The notes: a model not told the origin generated them from the letters alone. A DNA stretch of 64,000 bases from Chitinophaga sp. H8 (GCF_040567655.1 NZ_JBEXAC010000001.1:1054001-1118000), one strand, 5' to 3'. Shown: positions 1 through 9,880, numbered from the stretch's first letter. Made by a program: numbers and translations.

Positions 1-687
1 TACTTTGAATTTGTCAGGCAAAGCAGGATAATAAACAATGTAAGTGAAGGCAATATCCGTTATGGTCTGCATTTTATGTTTTCCGATGACGATGTGTACG
101 AGCGCAATATCTTCCGGAAAAATGGTTCTGGAGTAGCAGTAATGTATACCAAGCGTATACAGATGTTGCACAATGAATTTGATGATAACTGGGGAAGTGC
201 AGCCTATGGATTGTTGCTGAAAGATATTACGGATAGTCATATCTCCGGCAACCGGTTTAGAAAAAATACTGTAGCGATATACCTGGAAGGGTCCAGCCGT
301 ATAGACATCAGTAAAAATACCTTTGTCAGCAATGGTTGGGCAGTACGTTTGCTGGCCAACTGTGAGCAGAATACTTTTTCCCGGAACAATTTTATCAGTA
401 ATACATTTGACGTTACCACCAATGGCACCCTTAACCTGAACCTGTTTGAGCACAATTACTGGGATAAATACGAAGGGTACGACCTGAATAAAGATCAGGT
501 AGGAGATGTGCCTTACCGTCCGATGAGCCTGTATTCACAGGTGGTAGAGAAAGTCCCCGCTGCGGTAATACTGTTGCGCAGCTTTATGGTAAACCTGCTG
601 GACAGGGCAGAAAAATCGATCCCCTCACTAACACCGGAATCCGTAAAGGATGAAACGCCGGTGATGAAAAAATATAATTATGATTGA
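1..687 (+). CDS. nosD: NosD, periplasmic copper-maturation protein (5' partial)
   Basis: Periplasmic beta-helix protein that works with the NosF/NosY ABC transporter in assembling the copper sites of nitrous oxide reductase. The frame is open from base 1, so the gene begins upstream of the window; the first Met in view (base 76) is internal. The visible part is a run of short 'N-x-F-x-x-N' turns typical of right-handed parallel beta-helices (for example 'ISKNTFVSNGWAV'), then the family-typical end 'NYWDKYEGYDLNKD'. The stop at 685-687 overlaps the nosF start by 8 bp, indicating translational coupling. The family call rests on the repeat pattern together with nosF and nosY next door; nosZ itself is not in view. 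Confidence 0.88.
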   Translation, partial: YFEFVRQSRIINNVSEGNIRYGLHFMFSDDDVYERNIFRKNGSGVAVMYTKRIQMLHNEFDDNWGSAAYGLLLKDITDSHISGNRFRKNTVAIYLEGSSRIDISKNTFVSNGWAVRLLANCEQNTFSRNNFISNTFDVTTNGTLNLNLFEHNYWDKYEGYDLNKDQVGDVPYRPMSLYSQVVEKVPAAVILLRSFMVNLLDRAEKSIPSLTPESVKDETPVMKKYNYD

Positions 688-1402
688 GATCCGTAACCTC
701 AAAAAATCGTTCGGGCAGTTAAAGGTATTGCAGGGCATGGATGCCAGTTTTGAGAAGGGGCAGGTAGTAGCGATCATTGGGCCTAATGCTTCCGGAAAAA
801 CCACGCTTATCAAGTGTATCCTGGGGATGGTATTACCGGATGCCGGGGATGTCCTGCTCAATAATGAGAGGGTAAATGGAGAAGTAGCTTATAAGCAGCA
901 TATTGGTTACATGCCACAGATAGGACGCTATCCGGATAATATGAAGATGGGGCAGCTGTTTGAAATGATGAAGGACATCCGGGTGCATAACAGGCCTGCT
1001 GTGCTGGATGAAGAACTGATCAGGCGGTTCAGGCTGTCTGCCATGTACCAGAAGCCGATGAGCACGTTGTCCGGAGGTACCCGCCAGAAGGTAAGTGCAG
1101 CATTAGCATTTTTGTTTGATCCTCCGGTTTTAATACTGGACGAACCTACAGCAGGATTGGACCCCTTATCGGCCGAAATACTGAAGCATAAAATCATTGC
1201 TGCACGGGAGGCAGGAAAGCTGGTATTGATCACCTCTCATATCATGAGCGAAATAGAGGAGATGGCAGATGCTATCCTGTATATTTTTGAAGGCAAAGTA
1301 AAGTTCCTGAAAACAGTTACGGACATTAAATCAGAATATGGTGATGAAAAACTTGGCAAGGCCATCGCCAATTATATACTACAGGAAATGAATAACGGTT
1401 GA
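680..1402 (+). CDS. nosF: NosF, ABC transporter ATP-binding protein
   Basis: ATPase subunit of the NosFY exporter, thought to supply a sulfur or copper-related factor to NosD for maturation of nitrous oxide reductase. It is 240 aa, normal for a single ABC domain. Walker A is 'GPNASGKTT' near residue 34, the signature motif is 'LSGGTRQK', and Walker B is 'VLILDEP' followed by a D-loop 'AGLDP' and the switch His in 'LVLITSH'. The ATG at 680 lies inside the end of nosD, and nosY starts 25 bp after the stop, so the three form one operon. The ABC call is certain; the Nos assignment comes from context. Confidence 0.92.
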   Translation: MIEIRNLKKSFGQLKVLQGMDASFEKGQVVAIIGPNASGKTTLIKCILGMVLPDAGDVLLNNERVNGEVAYKQHIGYMPQIGRYPDNMKMGQLFEMMKDIRVHNRPAVLDEELIRRFRLSAMYQKPMSTLSGGTRQKVSAALAFLFDPPVLILDEPTAGLDPLSAEILKHKIIAAREAGKLVLITSHIMSEIEEMADAILYIFEGKVKFLKTVTDIKSEYGDEKLGKAIANYILQEMNNG

Positions 1403-1427
1403 TACCGCACCAGTAAATTGTTATAAG

Positions 1428-2195
1428 ATGTTTAAGATTGCAAAATATGTATTGCAGGATATTTTTAAGAATAAAGTGATCATCGGCTATACGTTGTTTT
1501 TACTGATAGTGACCAGCAGTTTATTCCTGCTGGACAATGATGTGAACAAAGGAATCAGCAGCCTGATGAGCATCGTCCTGATCATCGTACCCCTGATCAG
1601 TATGGTATTTGCCACTACATATTTTTATAATGCCTATGAGTTTATAGAATTGCTGGTAGCGCAGCCGGTGTCGCGTGGGCATATTATACTGGGTATTTAC
1701 CTGGGGATGGGGATTGCGATGATAGGCGCGCTGGTAATTGGAGTAGCCGTTCCTTTGTTGTGCTTTGCCCCGTCTGTGGTGAGTGTAGTGTTGATATTAG
1801 CCGTAATGGCATTAACCCTGATCTTTGTTTCCCTGGCGTTTTTATCGGCTGTGATTACCCGTGATAAAGCAAAAGGAGTAGGAGTAGCGTTATTGATATG
1901 GTTTTATTTTGCCATTTTGTATGATGGCCTGGTATTATCGGTATTATTCAGTTTCAGCGAATACCCGCTGGAAAAAGTGATGCTCGCCTGTGCTGTTTTT
2001 AACCCGGTTGATCTGGGCCGTATCACGATCCTGCTGAAGCTGGATATTGCTGCACTGATGGGATATACCGGAGCGGTATATAAACAGTTTTTAGGCAATA
2101 ATACCGGTGTGATGGTAGCCTGCGGCCTCATGCTGTTATGGATCATATGGCCTTTATGGTTGTCGGTGAAGTTGTTCCGCAAAAAGAACCTGTAA
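1428..2195 (+). CDS. nosY: NosY, ABC-2 type permease
   Basis: Membrane subunit paired with NosF. The 255-residue protein has about six hydrophobic segments, the first at roughly residues 18-35, with the short soluble stretches typical of ABC-2 permeases. The motif 'NAYEFIELLVAQPVSR' after the second segment is characteristic of NosY-type permeases. It starts 25 bp after nosF. No nosL is visible downstream; the next gene is an unrelated lipoprotein, so other nos genes probably lie upstream of the window. Confidence 0.88.
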   Translation: MFKIAKYVLQDIFKNKVIIGYTLFLLIVTSSLFLLDNDVNKGISSLMSIVLIIVPLISMVFATTYFYNAYEFIELLVAQPVSRGHIILGIYLGMGIAMIGALVIGVAVPLLCFAPSVVSVVLILAVMALTLIFVSLAFLSAVITRDKAKGVGVALLIWFYFAILYDGLVLSVLFSFSEYPLEKVMLACAVFNPVDLGRITILLKLDIAALMGYTGAVYKQFLGNNTGVMVACGLMLLWIIWPLWLSVKLFRKKNL

Positions 2196-2229
2196 GCAAT
2201 AAACGCCTGGGTCCCGCGTTAGAGAAGGT

Positions 2230-2724
2230 ATGTACCGGTTTACGGAAAATCGGTGCCGTAAAACCAGGCTTATGTTTCCCCTTCAGCGTTTAAGCGTTTC
2301 CCAGCCAGGTAGGGTCCGGCAGCGGGTTTTATTGAACATATCTGCAATAGTTGTTATAACACTGGGAGGTTGTGCCTCCTCTTCCGGTGTGTACAAACCT
2401 CCGCGTCTGGGTGCGGAGTACCGTTTTGAGGATGGATTGAAAAGACAGAAACACCCGCAGAATTTATTCAGCAAAAAAATGCAGAAAGACCTGGAGAAGC
2501 AGGGTAAAATATCTGCTGTGGTAAGAGATGCCCCACCTCCGCCTCCCGGCATGACTAAAGGAGTAAAGGGAACTGATACGTTGCATACCCTGCAGCATGC
2601 TGCTATGCCAGATTCCTTACAAACATCATCGAAAGATACTTTGGGGGGGAGTATCCCTTTACCGGCAACGGATACCCTGCAGCCGGCTACACCGAAAGAT
2701 ACCCTTGTACAAGTCCCCGTATAA
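2230..2724 (+). CDS. small proline/threonine-rich lipoprotein, function unknown
   Basis: No family recognised. The protein has a hydrophobic segment ending in a lipobox-like 'TLGGC' (Cys48), predicting a lipoprotein, then a hydrophilic tail with 'PPPPPGM' and three repeats of the form 'KDTL/TDTLQP', suggesting a flexible or wall-associated region. The ATG at 2230 follows 'AGAGAAGG', an unusually good Shine-Dalgarno for this phylum; an internal Met at 2272 would give a more normal signal length. It lies 34 bp after nosY on the same strand and may be read through from the nos operon, but it has no NosL copper motif. Confidence 0.6.
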   Translation: MYRFTENRCRKTRLMFPLQRLSVSQPGRVRQRVLLNISAIVVITLGGCASSSGVYKPPRLGAEYRFEDGLKRQKHPQNLFSKKMQKDLEKQGKISAVVRDAPPPPPGMTKGVKGTDTLHTLQHAAMPDSLQTSSKDTLGGSIPLPATDTLQPATPKDTLVQVPV

Positions 2725-2813
2725 TCATAATCGTGTGATTATCAGGCTTACGTATGATAATTTTACTTACATTTACACCATCTTTAATGTTTCTTTTTTT
2801 AAAATATCTTAAG

Positions 2814-3329
2814 ATGAAAAGAATCTTTTGGGCCATATCCGCCACTTTGTTGATCTCCTGTTTCAGCATCCAGACCTCCTGGGCGCAATTAAAAAGATTT
2901 AGTATCGGACCTTATGTAGAAGCCGGTTTTCCTGCGGGCGACTTTAACAAAACCAATAAAACCGGGATTGGTGCCGGTATCGGTGCTGATATTAAGTTAA
3001 TAGCCGGCCTGGGCGTAACAGGTTCCGTAGGAGCAATGTATTTTGCTGGAAAAACATTTACAGATGCACAGGGCAACCAGGTGAAAGGAAGTTCCCTGAG
3101 CGCAATTCCTGTTCGCGTAGGTGTTAAGTACTCCCTGATCTCCATCCTGTATGTAAAGCTGGAAACTGGTGCTGCCAATTATATCCGGAATAACAGCGGG
3201 TCTGCTTTTATCCTGGCGCCAAGTGTGGGCGTACGCTTACTGGGTCTGGACGTATCTGCCAAGTATGAAGCCTGGATGAAAGACGGCAACCTTGGTTTCT
3301 TTGGCCTCAAAGCCGGATACAATTTTTAA
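2814..3329 (+). CDS. porin-family outer-membrane beta-barrel protein
   Basis: Small secreted protein of the 'outer membrane beta-barrel' class common in Bacteroidota. I chose the ATG at 2814 because it gives a clean signal peptide (MKRIFWAISATLLI..., cleavage after 'SWA') of a 171-aa protein; an upstream frame to 2754 only adds low-complexity residues. The mature part alternates glycine-rich strands ('GIGAGIGADIKLIAGLGVTG') and ends in an aromatic, '...AGYNF', as expected for BAM-assembled barrels. No specific substrate can be inferred. A strong terminator follows. Confidence 0.75.
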   Translation: MKRIFWAISATLLISCFSIQTSWAQLKRFSIGPYVEAGFPAGDFNKTNKTGIGAGIGADIKLIAGLGVTGSVGAMYFAGKTFTDAQGNQVKGSSLSAIPVRVGVKYSLISILYVKLETGAANYIRNNSGSAFILAPSVGVRLLGLDVSAKYEAWMKDGNLGFFGLKAGYNF

Positions 3330-3357
3330 TGGATGAATAAGCTTGCCATATTGTAAT

Positions 3358-3387
3358 AAAAAAAGCGACCCGCGGGTCGCTTTTTTT
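3358..3387. terminator. bidirectional intrinsic terminator
   Basis: A perfect 18-bp palindrome (AGCGACCCG/CGGGTCGCT, 3364-3381) is flanked by an A run and a T run, so it can stop transcription from both sides. It sits between the convergent beta-barrel gene and the efflux operon. Confidence 0.9.
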
Positions 3388-3410
3388 ATGTGCTTTTCCA
3401 ATAGGTTACT

Positions 3411-4007
3411 TTATGGCGCGGCGGTACTCAGGTCTGTTATAAACTGCACCAGCTTTTTATTAGTATAGTCTGCTGCACCAGTATGTTTGAATACCACAAC
3501 CCCTTTTTTATCAATGATCACCGTAGTGGGTAGCGTACCACTGTAAACACTGGCGGGAATACTGCTGGCAATGGTAAATAACGGTAAGGTGTAATTGTTT
3601 TTATCCAGGAACTGTTGTGCCTTATCAGGTTTTGCATCTGCATCTACCGTTAAGAAGACTATTTGTGAATTGTCTTTGAATTGTTCATACAACGCATTGA
3701 CTGAAGGCATTTCCGCAATACAGGGTGGGCACCAGGTAGCCCAGAAATTAATGAATACTATTTTCCCCTGTAGGTCGGACAGCTTTATTTCCCGGCCATC
3801 TGTACCTGTAAAACGGATATCAGCAGTATACAAACTGGTAGCATTGGCTGCTGCGGGCGCTGTTGATACGGAGGGCTGGAATAAGCCTATCTTCATCAGC
3901 CCCTGGATCAGCCAGGCTTTCGCCTCCGGCTTAAAGAGCATCAGCAAAAGCAGCCCTACCAGCAATGCCGTGATGATGTTTGATAAGGAGAATTTATTGT
4001 TTTTCAT
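3411..4007 (-). CDS. TlpA-like membrane-anchored thioredoxin
   Basis: Periplasm-facing thiol-disulfide oxidoreductase. From the ATG at 4007 the protein is 198 aa: an N-terminal membrane anchor (about residues 9-26, 'ITALLVGLLLLMLF'), a linker, and a TlpA/ResA thioredoxin fold with active site 'WCPPC' (Cys93, Cys96) and the cis-Pro region 'GTLPTTVIIDKKG'. A GTG at 4019 could add four residues. It overlaps the 3' end of the adaptor gene by 14 bp, so it is translated with the efflux pump. A thioredoxin as the last gene of an RND operon is uncommon and may help fold a disulfide-containing pump part; that is inference. Confidence 0.85.
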   Translation of the reverse strand: MKNNKFSLSNIITALLVGLLLLMLFKPEAKAWLIQGLMKIGLFQPSVSTAPAAANATSLYTADIRFTGTDGREIKLSDLQGKIVFINFWATWCPPCIAEMPSVNALYEQFKDNSQIVFLTVDADAKPDKAQQFLDKNNYTLPLFTIASSIPASVYSGTLPTTVIIDKKGVVVFKHTGAADYTNKKLVQFITDLSTAAP

Positions 4008-5079
4008 GTATTTCTTCACTTCCTTTTTTAATGATTTGCTGATCTGCAGTTACCTCGCCAAATACCTCCTGTAAGGTATCTTTTTTTATGCCTTCTATCA
4101 CCGGAATTCTTTTAATACCATCGGGATCTTTTCGGAGAATAAATACACCCGATTGCGCACGTACTACGCTGGAAGCGGGCACCCATATAGTAGGTTCCGG
4201 ACGGCGCAAGGTAAGTTTCACCTGTGCGTATTCTCCTCCGTTGAGCGCGCCATCTTTATTGTCTACGTCAAACTCCGCCATTACCGAGCGGGAGTCCGTT
4301 TGCAGCAGGCCACTATTACGCGACAGCGCAGAGGTAAATATTTTACCCGGTCGGTCACTTACCGTAAAGGTAATCATCGTATTGGGATGAAGGGACTGGG
4401 CATGTTTTTCAGGAATAGCTACTGTAAGCCGCAAATGTGTTTGCTGGGCAATTGCAAAGAGGGCCCCGTTCTTAGTGGCATTGTCGCCCACCAGTGCCCC
4501 TTCGGAAAAATTCCTGGCTACGATGGTACCGTCAAAGGGGGCTGTTATGCGCAGGTAGCCCTGCAGCTGTGCCACCACTCCTTTATTCGCGCCCGCCGTA
4601 TTATAGGCTGCACTGTCGGCCCGCAGTTGTGTATAGGCTTTGTCCAGCTCAATAGCTGCTACTGCCCCGGTTTTAGCCGCAGCTTTCTGCAGCCTTTGAT
4701 AAGCCTGCTTGCTGTAGAGATAGTTTTCATACAGCTTCCGCTCGTCCGACTGCGCAGATAAGAATTGCTGGTTTAACTCAGGAGCTTCCAGCACCGCCAG
4801 GAGCTGTCCCTTTTTTACCTTGCTGCCCCGGTCGGCGTATAGTTTTTTGATGAAACCCTTTACTTTGGGGTACACCAATACCTGCTCATAGGGTAGCAAT
4901 TCACCCGGAAGGGTAAGTGTATAGGTAGGGTTGTCGCTGATCGCCGCTACGGTTTCCAGTACGGCAGGAGGAGCAGGGGCTTGTTTTTCCGCTGCTGCAG
5001 GAGCCTGTTTTTGATGACAGCTGGCCAGCAGCACAGCACCTGATAAAAGCGTATATACGGACCGGTGAATGAGATGCAT
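3994..5079 (-). CDS. RND efflux periplasmic adaptor lipoprotein
   Basis: Membrane-fusion subunit (HlyD/AcrA type) linking the RND pump to the TolC-like channel. From the ATG at 5079 it has a compact lipoprotein signal ending in 'VLLASC', preferred over a TTG at 5103 that only lengthens the n-region. The order is then an Ala/Pro-rich linker, a lipoyl-like half ('VKGFIKKLYADRGSKVKKGQ'), an alpha-helical hairpin, the second lipoyl half ('ITAPFDGTIVARNFSEG') and beta-barrel plus membrane-proximal domains. It follows the pump gene by about 70 bp and overlaps the thioredoxin gene. Confidence 0.92.
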   Translation of the reverse strand: MHLIHRSVYTLLSGAVLLASCHQKQAPAAAEKQAPAPPAVLETVAAISDNPTYTLTLPGELLPYEQVLVYPKVKGFIKKLYADRGSKVKKGQLLAVLEAPELNQQFLSAQSDERKLYENYLYSKQAYQRLQKAAAKTGAVAAIELDKAYTQLRADSAAYNTAGANKGVVAQLQGYLRITAPFDGTIVARNFSEGALVGDNATKNGALFAIAQQTHLRLTVAIPEKHAQSLHPNTMITFTVSDRPGKIFTSALSRNSGLLQTDSRSVMAEFDVDNKDGALNGGEYAQVKLTLRRPEPTIWVPASSVVRAQSGVFILRKDPDGIKRIPVIEGIKKDTLQEVFGEVTADQQIIKKGSEEIHEKQ

Positions 5080-5147
5080 ATATGATAAGATTTGTATTGT
5101 CAATGATATAAGTTGAATACTGATAGTGGTACGATGATTCCTGTTGC

Positions 5148-8100
5148 TTATACAGCAGGCGGTATCGTTTTCATTTGTCCTCCTTTTAAGGCAAACCTGC
5201 TGTCCGGGTCGTCCGGATCCAGGGAAGGACTTATCCGGGAGGCTTTGCGCCGGACTATGTTAAACAGGTGTGGCAGTACCAGCAGCGCTGTGCAGGTAGA
5301 AAGGATTAATCCACCTATTACTGCCTGGCCTAATGGCGCTACCTGTTCACCACCATCTCCCATACCGGAAGCCATGGGGATCATCCCGGCAATCATTGCC
5401 ATCGTGGTCATCAATATGGGGCGCAGCCTCGAAGAAGCCGCCAGTAAGGATGCCTGTTTTACGAGTAAGCCCCTGTGCTGCCGGTTAAATTCCGCCTGGT
5501 TGATCATTAATACCGCATTAGATACAGATACCCCTACAGACATGATAATACCCATATAGGATTGCAGGTTCAGTGTACTGCCGCAGATCAGCAGCATCAG
5601 CAGGCTGCCGCCTATTACGGCCGGTACTACTGCCAGTATCAGCCCGGAAATAGCAAAAGACTGGTAATAGGCTGCCAGCAACAGGAAGATCACGATCACG
5701 GCTACGACTAAACCGGTTTGTAAACCACTTAATGTTTCTTCCAGCAACTGCAAAGTACCTTCTGTACTTACCAGCACACCCCGGGGAGGATCTCCGGCAT
5801 CTTTCAGTGCAGCAGCTACTGCTTTGGAGGCTGCCCCCAGGTCTTTTTGGTAAGTATTGGCCAGGACGGTTACGTACCGGTTAGGCCCCTGACGGTTTAC
5901 CTGCGCCGGCTGGTTTTGTATCTGAACGGTAGCCACATCTTCCAGTACGGGCCGGGCACTGCCAGGTTTTAAAGGCAGGGAGCGCAGCTTTTCTACCGAC
6001 TGCATATCCGCTTCGGGGATTTGTACCTGTACCTGGAATACCAACCCCGACTTAGGATCTATCCACAGGTTTTTATTGGTAAAGCGTGTGGAAGAAGTAG
6101 CCAGTGTAAGTGCACGGGTTACATCCTGCATATTTAATCCAAACTGTGCTGCCAGTTCCCGGTTTACTTCTATCTGCAAACTGGGATATGCCAGTGGTTC
6201 TGCGATGCGGATATCCCGGAGAAAAGCATGTTTTTTCAACGCCGCTTCCACTTTGCCTGCATAGGCGTTAGCCTGTTTCAGTTGGCTGGCCGCTACTTTT
6301 ACCTGTATAGGAGTAGTAGCCCCCTGGCTCATGATCTTCTCCACCAGTTCCATGGGTTCAAAAGTGAGGTGCAGTTCCGGGAGTGCTGTTTTTACGCTGT
6401 TCCGGATCTGTTCTTTCAGCAGGGCCATCTCATCCGTGTAAATGCTTTGATCTACAGACACCTGCAATACCGCTTCATGAGCACCGCTGGTAAACAGGAA
6501 GATGGGATTGATAGCGGAGGCAGAAGGCTGCATACCCACATAGGCAGAGCTGATTTTTACACCATTTTCCGGTAATTGTTTTTTGATCAGCGCAGTAACC
6601 TGCTGTAAATATTTTTCTGTTTTTTCCAGGCGGGTGCCGGGAGGTGCCACGATCCGCAGTTGCATATCACCGCTGTTGCTGGCAGGTAAAATGTCGGTGC
6701 CTATGGAAATCCCACCTGCAATGATCATGACGATCACCAGTAAGGCATAGACAAGCAGGATACGCACAGGTTTGTTTTGGGTGCGGCGTATCAGCAGCAG
6801 GTAGCGGCGCTTGAACTTTTCGAAGCGGGTCAGTTTTTTCTTATGATAACTGACTGCATGGTGCTGAAACTGTTCCGGTTTCATCAGCCAGTTGGCCAGA
6901 ATAGGTACAAATGTCTGAGATGCCACAAAAGAGGCGATCATCGCAAAGGCTACTGCCAGCGATAAAGGGAGGAACATATCTTTAGGAATGCCCGTCATCA
7001 TAAAAGAGGGTACCAGTACCGCCAGTATACACAGCAGGATGAGCAGCTTGGGAATGGATATTTCCAGAAGGGCATCCAGGATCGCTCTTTCTTTGGGCTT
7101 CTTCATTTCAAAGTGCTGGTGTATATTTTCTATGGTTACTGTAGCCTCATCTACCAATATGCCGATGGCCAGCGCCAGCCCGCTGAGCGTCATGATATTG
7201 ATCGTTTGTCCAAACAGGTAAAGCAGGATCACCGCAGTGAGAATAGCAATGGGAATGGTGAGTACTACAATCAATGCTCCGCGTTTGTCGCCCAGGAAAA
7301 GCAGTACCATCACTCCGGTCAGCAATGCTCCCAGTATCCCTTCATGGACCAGGTTACTGAGCGACCGCTCAATATAACCAGACTGATCAAAAACATATTT
7401 TACCGCCACATCTTCGGGGAGAGCAGCCTCTAACATGGGAATAGCCTGCTTCAGGTTTTCCACAACTTTCAGCGTGGAAGCATCCGCTTTTTTTATTACC
7501 GGCAGGTATACGGAGCGTTTACCATTTACCACCGCATAACCTACTGTAATGTCTGCAGCATCTTCTACGGTAGCAATATCTTTTATGAAAACGGTCGTAC
7601 CATTGGTAGTACGTACCGGTATGTTCAGAAATTCTTCCGGACTGCGGGCCATAGAATTTACCGGAGCCATCAGGTTTTGCTGTCCGATACGGATGTTGCC
7701 CGCAGGAGAGGGCAGGTTGTTTTGCGCAATAGCCATGGTAATCTCTTCTGCGGAGAAGCCATAGGACTGCATCATTTCCTGGTTCACTTTTACCACGATA
7801 GTACGTGCATTGCCTCCAAAAGGAGCAGGCGCTGTAACACCGGGAATATTTACAAACATCGGGCGTACACGGGTCAGCGCTAATGTCTGCAGTTCGGTAA
7901 TAGAGCGTTGTGAACTCTCAAATACCAATTGACCGATAGGTAGCGAACTGCCATCAAACCGTACTACCTGGGGTGGTACAGCGCCAGGCGGTAAAAAGCC
8001 CATTGCACGGGATACCTGTGCTGATAATTCCGCTGCTGCCTGCGCCATATCCGTACCTGGATAAAACGTAAGTTTCATCAGGGTAAATCCCTGCACACTT

Positions 8101-8348
8101 TTAAAATCAATGTCTTTCACCCCACTTACAAAAATCAGCACCTTCTGGAATTCATTGGCCATGAAGCCATCCATATAGGCGGGTGTAAGTCCGCCATAGG
8201 GGAGGGCCACGTAAATTGCGGGCAGTTCAATTTTCGGAAAGATATCTACGTTGATCTTTCGTATGGCCGTAAAAGAAAAGTAGGCAATGGCCAGCACTGC
8301 TACCATAATTGTTATGGGCCTTCGTAAGGCAAGCCGGATCATATTCAT
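5148..8348 (-). CDS. RND efflux transporter, inner-membrane permease
   Basis: Proton-driven efflux pump of the AcrB/CzcA superfamily, 1066 aa, normal full length. It has an N-terminal TM helix (residues 8-28), a large porter loop, TM2-TM6 with the family motif 'GILVDEATVTIENI', a second porter loop from about residue 560 and the C-terminal helices ('VGVSVSNAVLMINQAEF'). Substrate cannot be read from sequence; organisation with adaptor and TolC suggests drugs or other hydrophobic compounds (HAE type). The start is 13 bp after the TolC-like gene. Confidence 0.94.
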   Translation of the reverse strand: MNMIRLALRRPITIMVAVLAIAYFSFTAIRKINVDIFPKIELPAIYVALPYGGLTPAYMDGFMANEFQKVLIFVSGVKDIDFKSVQGFTLMKLTFYPGTDMAQAAAELSAQVSRAMGFLPPGAVPPQVVRFDGSSLPIGQLVFESSQRSITELQTLALTRVRPMFVNIPGVTAPAPFGGNARTIVVKVNQEMMQSYGFSAEEITMAIAQNNLPSPAGNIRIGQQNLMAPVNSMARSPEEFLNIPVRTTNGTTVFIKDIATVEDAADITVGYAVVNGKRSVYLPVIKKADASTLKVVENLKQAIPMLEAALPEDVAVKYVFDQSGYIERSLSNLVHEGILGALLTGVMVLLFLGDKRGALIVVLTIPIAILTAVILLYLFGQTINIMTLSGLALAIGILVDEATVTIENIHQHFEMKKPKERAILDALLEISIPKLLILLCILAVLVPSFMMTGIPKDMFLPLSLAVAFAMIASFVASQTFVPILANWLMKPEQFQHHAVSYHKKKLTRFEKFKRRYLLLIRRTQNKPVRILLVYALLVIVMIIAGGISIGTDILPASNSGDMQLRIVAPPGTRLEKTEKYLQQVTALIKKQLPENGVKISSAYVGMQPSASAINPIFLFTSGAHEAVLQVSVDQSIYTDEMALLKEQIRNSVKTALPELHLTFEPMELVEKIMSQGATTPIQVKVAASQLKQANAYAGKVEAALKKHAFLRDIRIAEPLAYPSLQIEVNRELAAQFGLNMQDVTRALTLATSSTRFTNKNLWIDPKSGLVFQVQVQIPEADMQSVEKLRSLPLKPGSARPVLEDVATVQIQNQPAQVNRQGPNRYVTVLANTYQKDLGAASKAVAAALKDAGDPPRGVLVSTEGTLQLLEETLSGLQTGLVVAVIVIFLLLAAYYQSFAISGLILAVVPAVIGGSLLMLLICGSTLNLQSYMGIIMSVGVSVSNAVLMINQAEFNRQHRGLLVKQASLLAASSRLRPILMTTMAMIAGMIPMASGMGDGGEQVAPLGQAVIGGLILSTCTALLVLPHLFNIVRRKASRISPSLDPDDPDSRFALKGGQMKTIPPAV

Positions 8349-8360
8349 GAGTCAATTGCT

Positions 8361-9749
8361 TTAATTTTCAAATTGCTGTAACAGATAGGTGAAATCTGTG
8401 GTCAGCTCTGCTTTAATAATCTGTTGTTCCCACCATTGCCTGGAAGCATCAATATGATTCTTTTCGGCTTGTTGCAATAATGCCTGTATCTGTAATAATT
8501 CCGTGAGGCTGATCAACCCGCTTTCATACCGGGCCAGGTATAGTTCATATCCCTGTTGTGCCTGTTGTACAGCAGCTGTGGTAAACTGTACCTGTTGCCA
8601 TTGTTCCCTGATCCTGCTGTACACGGCCAGCAGATTGGTATGCAGTTGCAGTGCCTGTGTTTGCTGGTGGAACCGGGTTGCCTGTACCTGTTGCGCCGCT
8701 TTCTTTTTTTCTGTGAGGCTGTTGTAGGCATTGGTCATATTCCAGGTAAGCCCCAGGCCGGCGAGATAGTTATTGGCGCGGTTGTCGAAGCCTGCCTGCC
8801 AGCTGTTGTTTACCTTACCATTCGTATGGATACCGCTGCCTCTGCTGGCTACACCACCCAGTAAGGACAGGGAGGGAAATATTTTCCGGCTGACAATTTC
8901 CTGTTGCAATAATTCATATTGCAATTGCTGGTCAATCACATCCAGGTAGGGATGATGTGGCTGGATACTGGTATCATTGCCGGTGATAGCAGCAGGAATA
9001 TTTAAATAGGCTGCAGCCGGTATATTGAAGTGGGCGGTAGGCACGGTAAGCATTTCCATCAGTTGTATTTTCCCTGCCTGGAGTTGTCCGGTCTGCAGGG
9101 ATTGTTCGCCCTGTACCTGTTTGTACGAAGCAGCCGCCAGCAGGGTATCTGCCATAGGTTTTAAGCCTGCTTCTCCCAGGCTTTTGGACAGCTCCAGGAT
9201 ATCCTTTATCCTTGCCAGGTTATCTCCGGTTAAGGAGAGCAGGGATTGATAAAAAAGGATATCAAAATACTGACGGGTTACTTTGGATTGTACCGCCAGC
9301 TGGTAAGCGGTAAAATTGCTTTGTGCTGTTGCCGTGAGTTGTGCCGCAGCGGCAACGGACTTCCGTTGTTTGCCAAATTCAAATAGTTTCCAGTCCAGTA
9401 CCAGTGAACCATAGGCATTCGTGGTAGCCTCCGGTTCACCCGGCAGGGTGTTGCCACTGTTTACATTAAAGATGCCTGGTAGGGGAAAGAAGGCCCCGCT
9501 GCTGCCTGCATACGTACCGTAGGTGTTTTGCAGCTGCAGTTGTGCCTGTGGCAGCGCCTGATGCTTTACGAGGCGCTGCTGATATTCAGATAAGGAGATC
9601 TGTGCTTTCTTTTCTTTCAGACCCGGATAGTTTTCAAATGCCAGCTCCCAGGCTTTTGCCAGTGGTAAAGTGGTGGGTGCCTGTGCATAGGAAGTAGTGT
9701 GTATCAGCGACAGATACCCCACCAACAGGTAAAACGACTGTTTTATCAT
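8361..9749 (-). CDS. TolC-family outer-membrane efflux channel
   Basis: Outer-membrane factor of the tripartite pump, 462 aa. A signal peptide ('LLVGYLSLIHTTSYAQA') is followed by two homologous halves rich in Ala/Gln coiled coil; the first begins 'LPLAKAWELAFENYPGL', the standard N-terminal TolC motif, and the second half ends '...YESGLISLTELLQIQALLQ'. It precedes the pump gene with a 12-bp gap. Confidence 0.93.
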   Translation of the reverse strand: MIKQSFYLLVGYLSLIHTTSYAQAPTTLPLAKAWELAFENYPGLKEKKAQISLSEYQQRLVKHQALPQAQLQLQNTYGTYAGSSGAFFPLPGIFNVNSGNTLPGEPEATTNAYGSLVLDWKLFEFGKQRKSVAAAAQLTATAQSNFTAYQLAVQSKVTRQYFDILFYQSLLSLTGDNLARIKDILELSKSLGEAGLKPMADTLLAAASYKQVQGEQSLQTGQLQAGKIQLMEMLTVPTAHFNIPAAAYLNIPAAITGNDTSIQPHHPYLDVIDQQLQYELLQQEIVSRKIFPSLSLLGGVASRGSGIHTNGKVNNSWQAGFDNRANNYLAGLGLTWNMTNAYNSLTEKKKAAQQVQATRFHQQTQALQLHTNLLAVYSRIREQWQQVQFTTAAVQQAQQGYELYLARYESGLISLTELLQIQALLQQAEKNHIDASRQWWEQQIIKAELTTDFTYLLQQFEN

Positions 9750-9880
9750 ATTACAGCAATCAATTGAATCGAGATAATTTAATAGCTAATGCGTAGCAGT
9801 TATTGCAAAGCAATACCAGATGGTAATAGGTTACCCGTTCCCGAAGGGACGGCGTTGTTTGCAATAAGAAGGAGGAGTTA

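Noticed and set aside
2230..2724. NosL copper chaperone
   Set aside because: It is a lipoprotein after nosY, but lacks the Cys-x-Met-x-Ile copper motif and is low-complexity.
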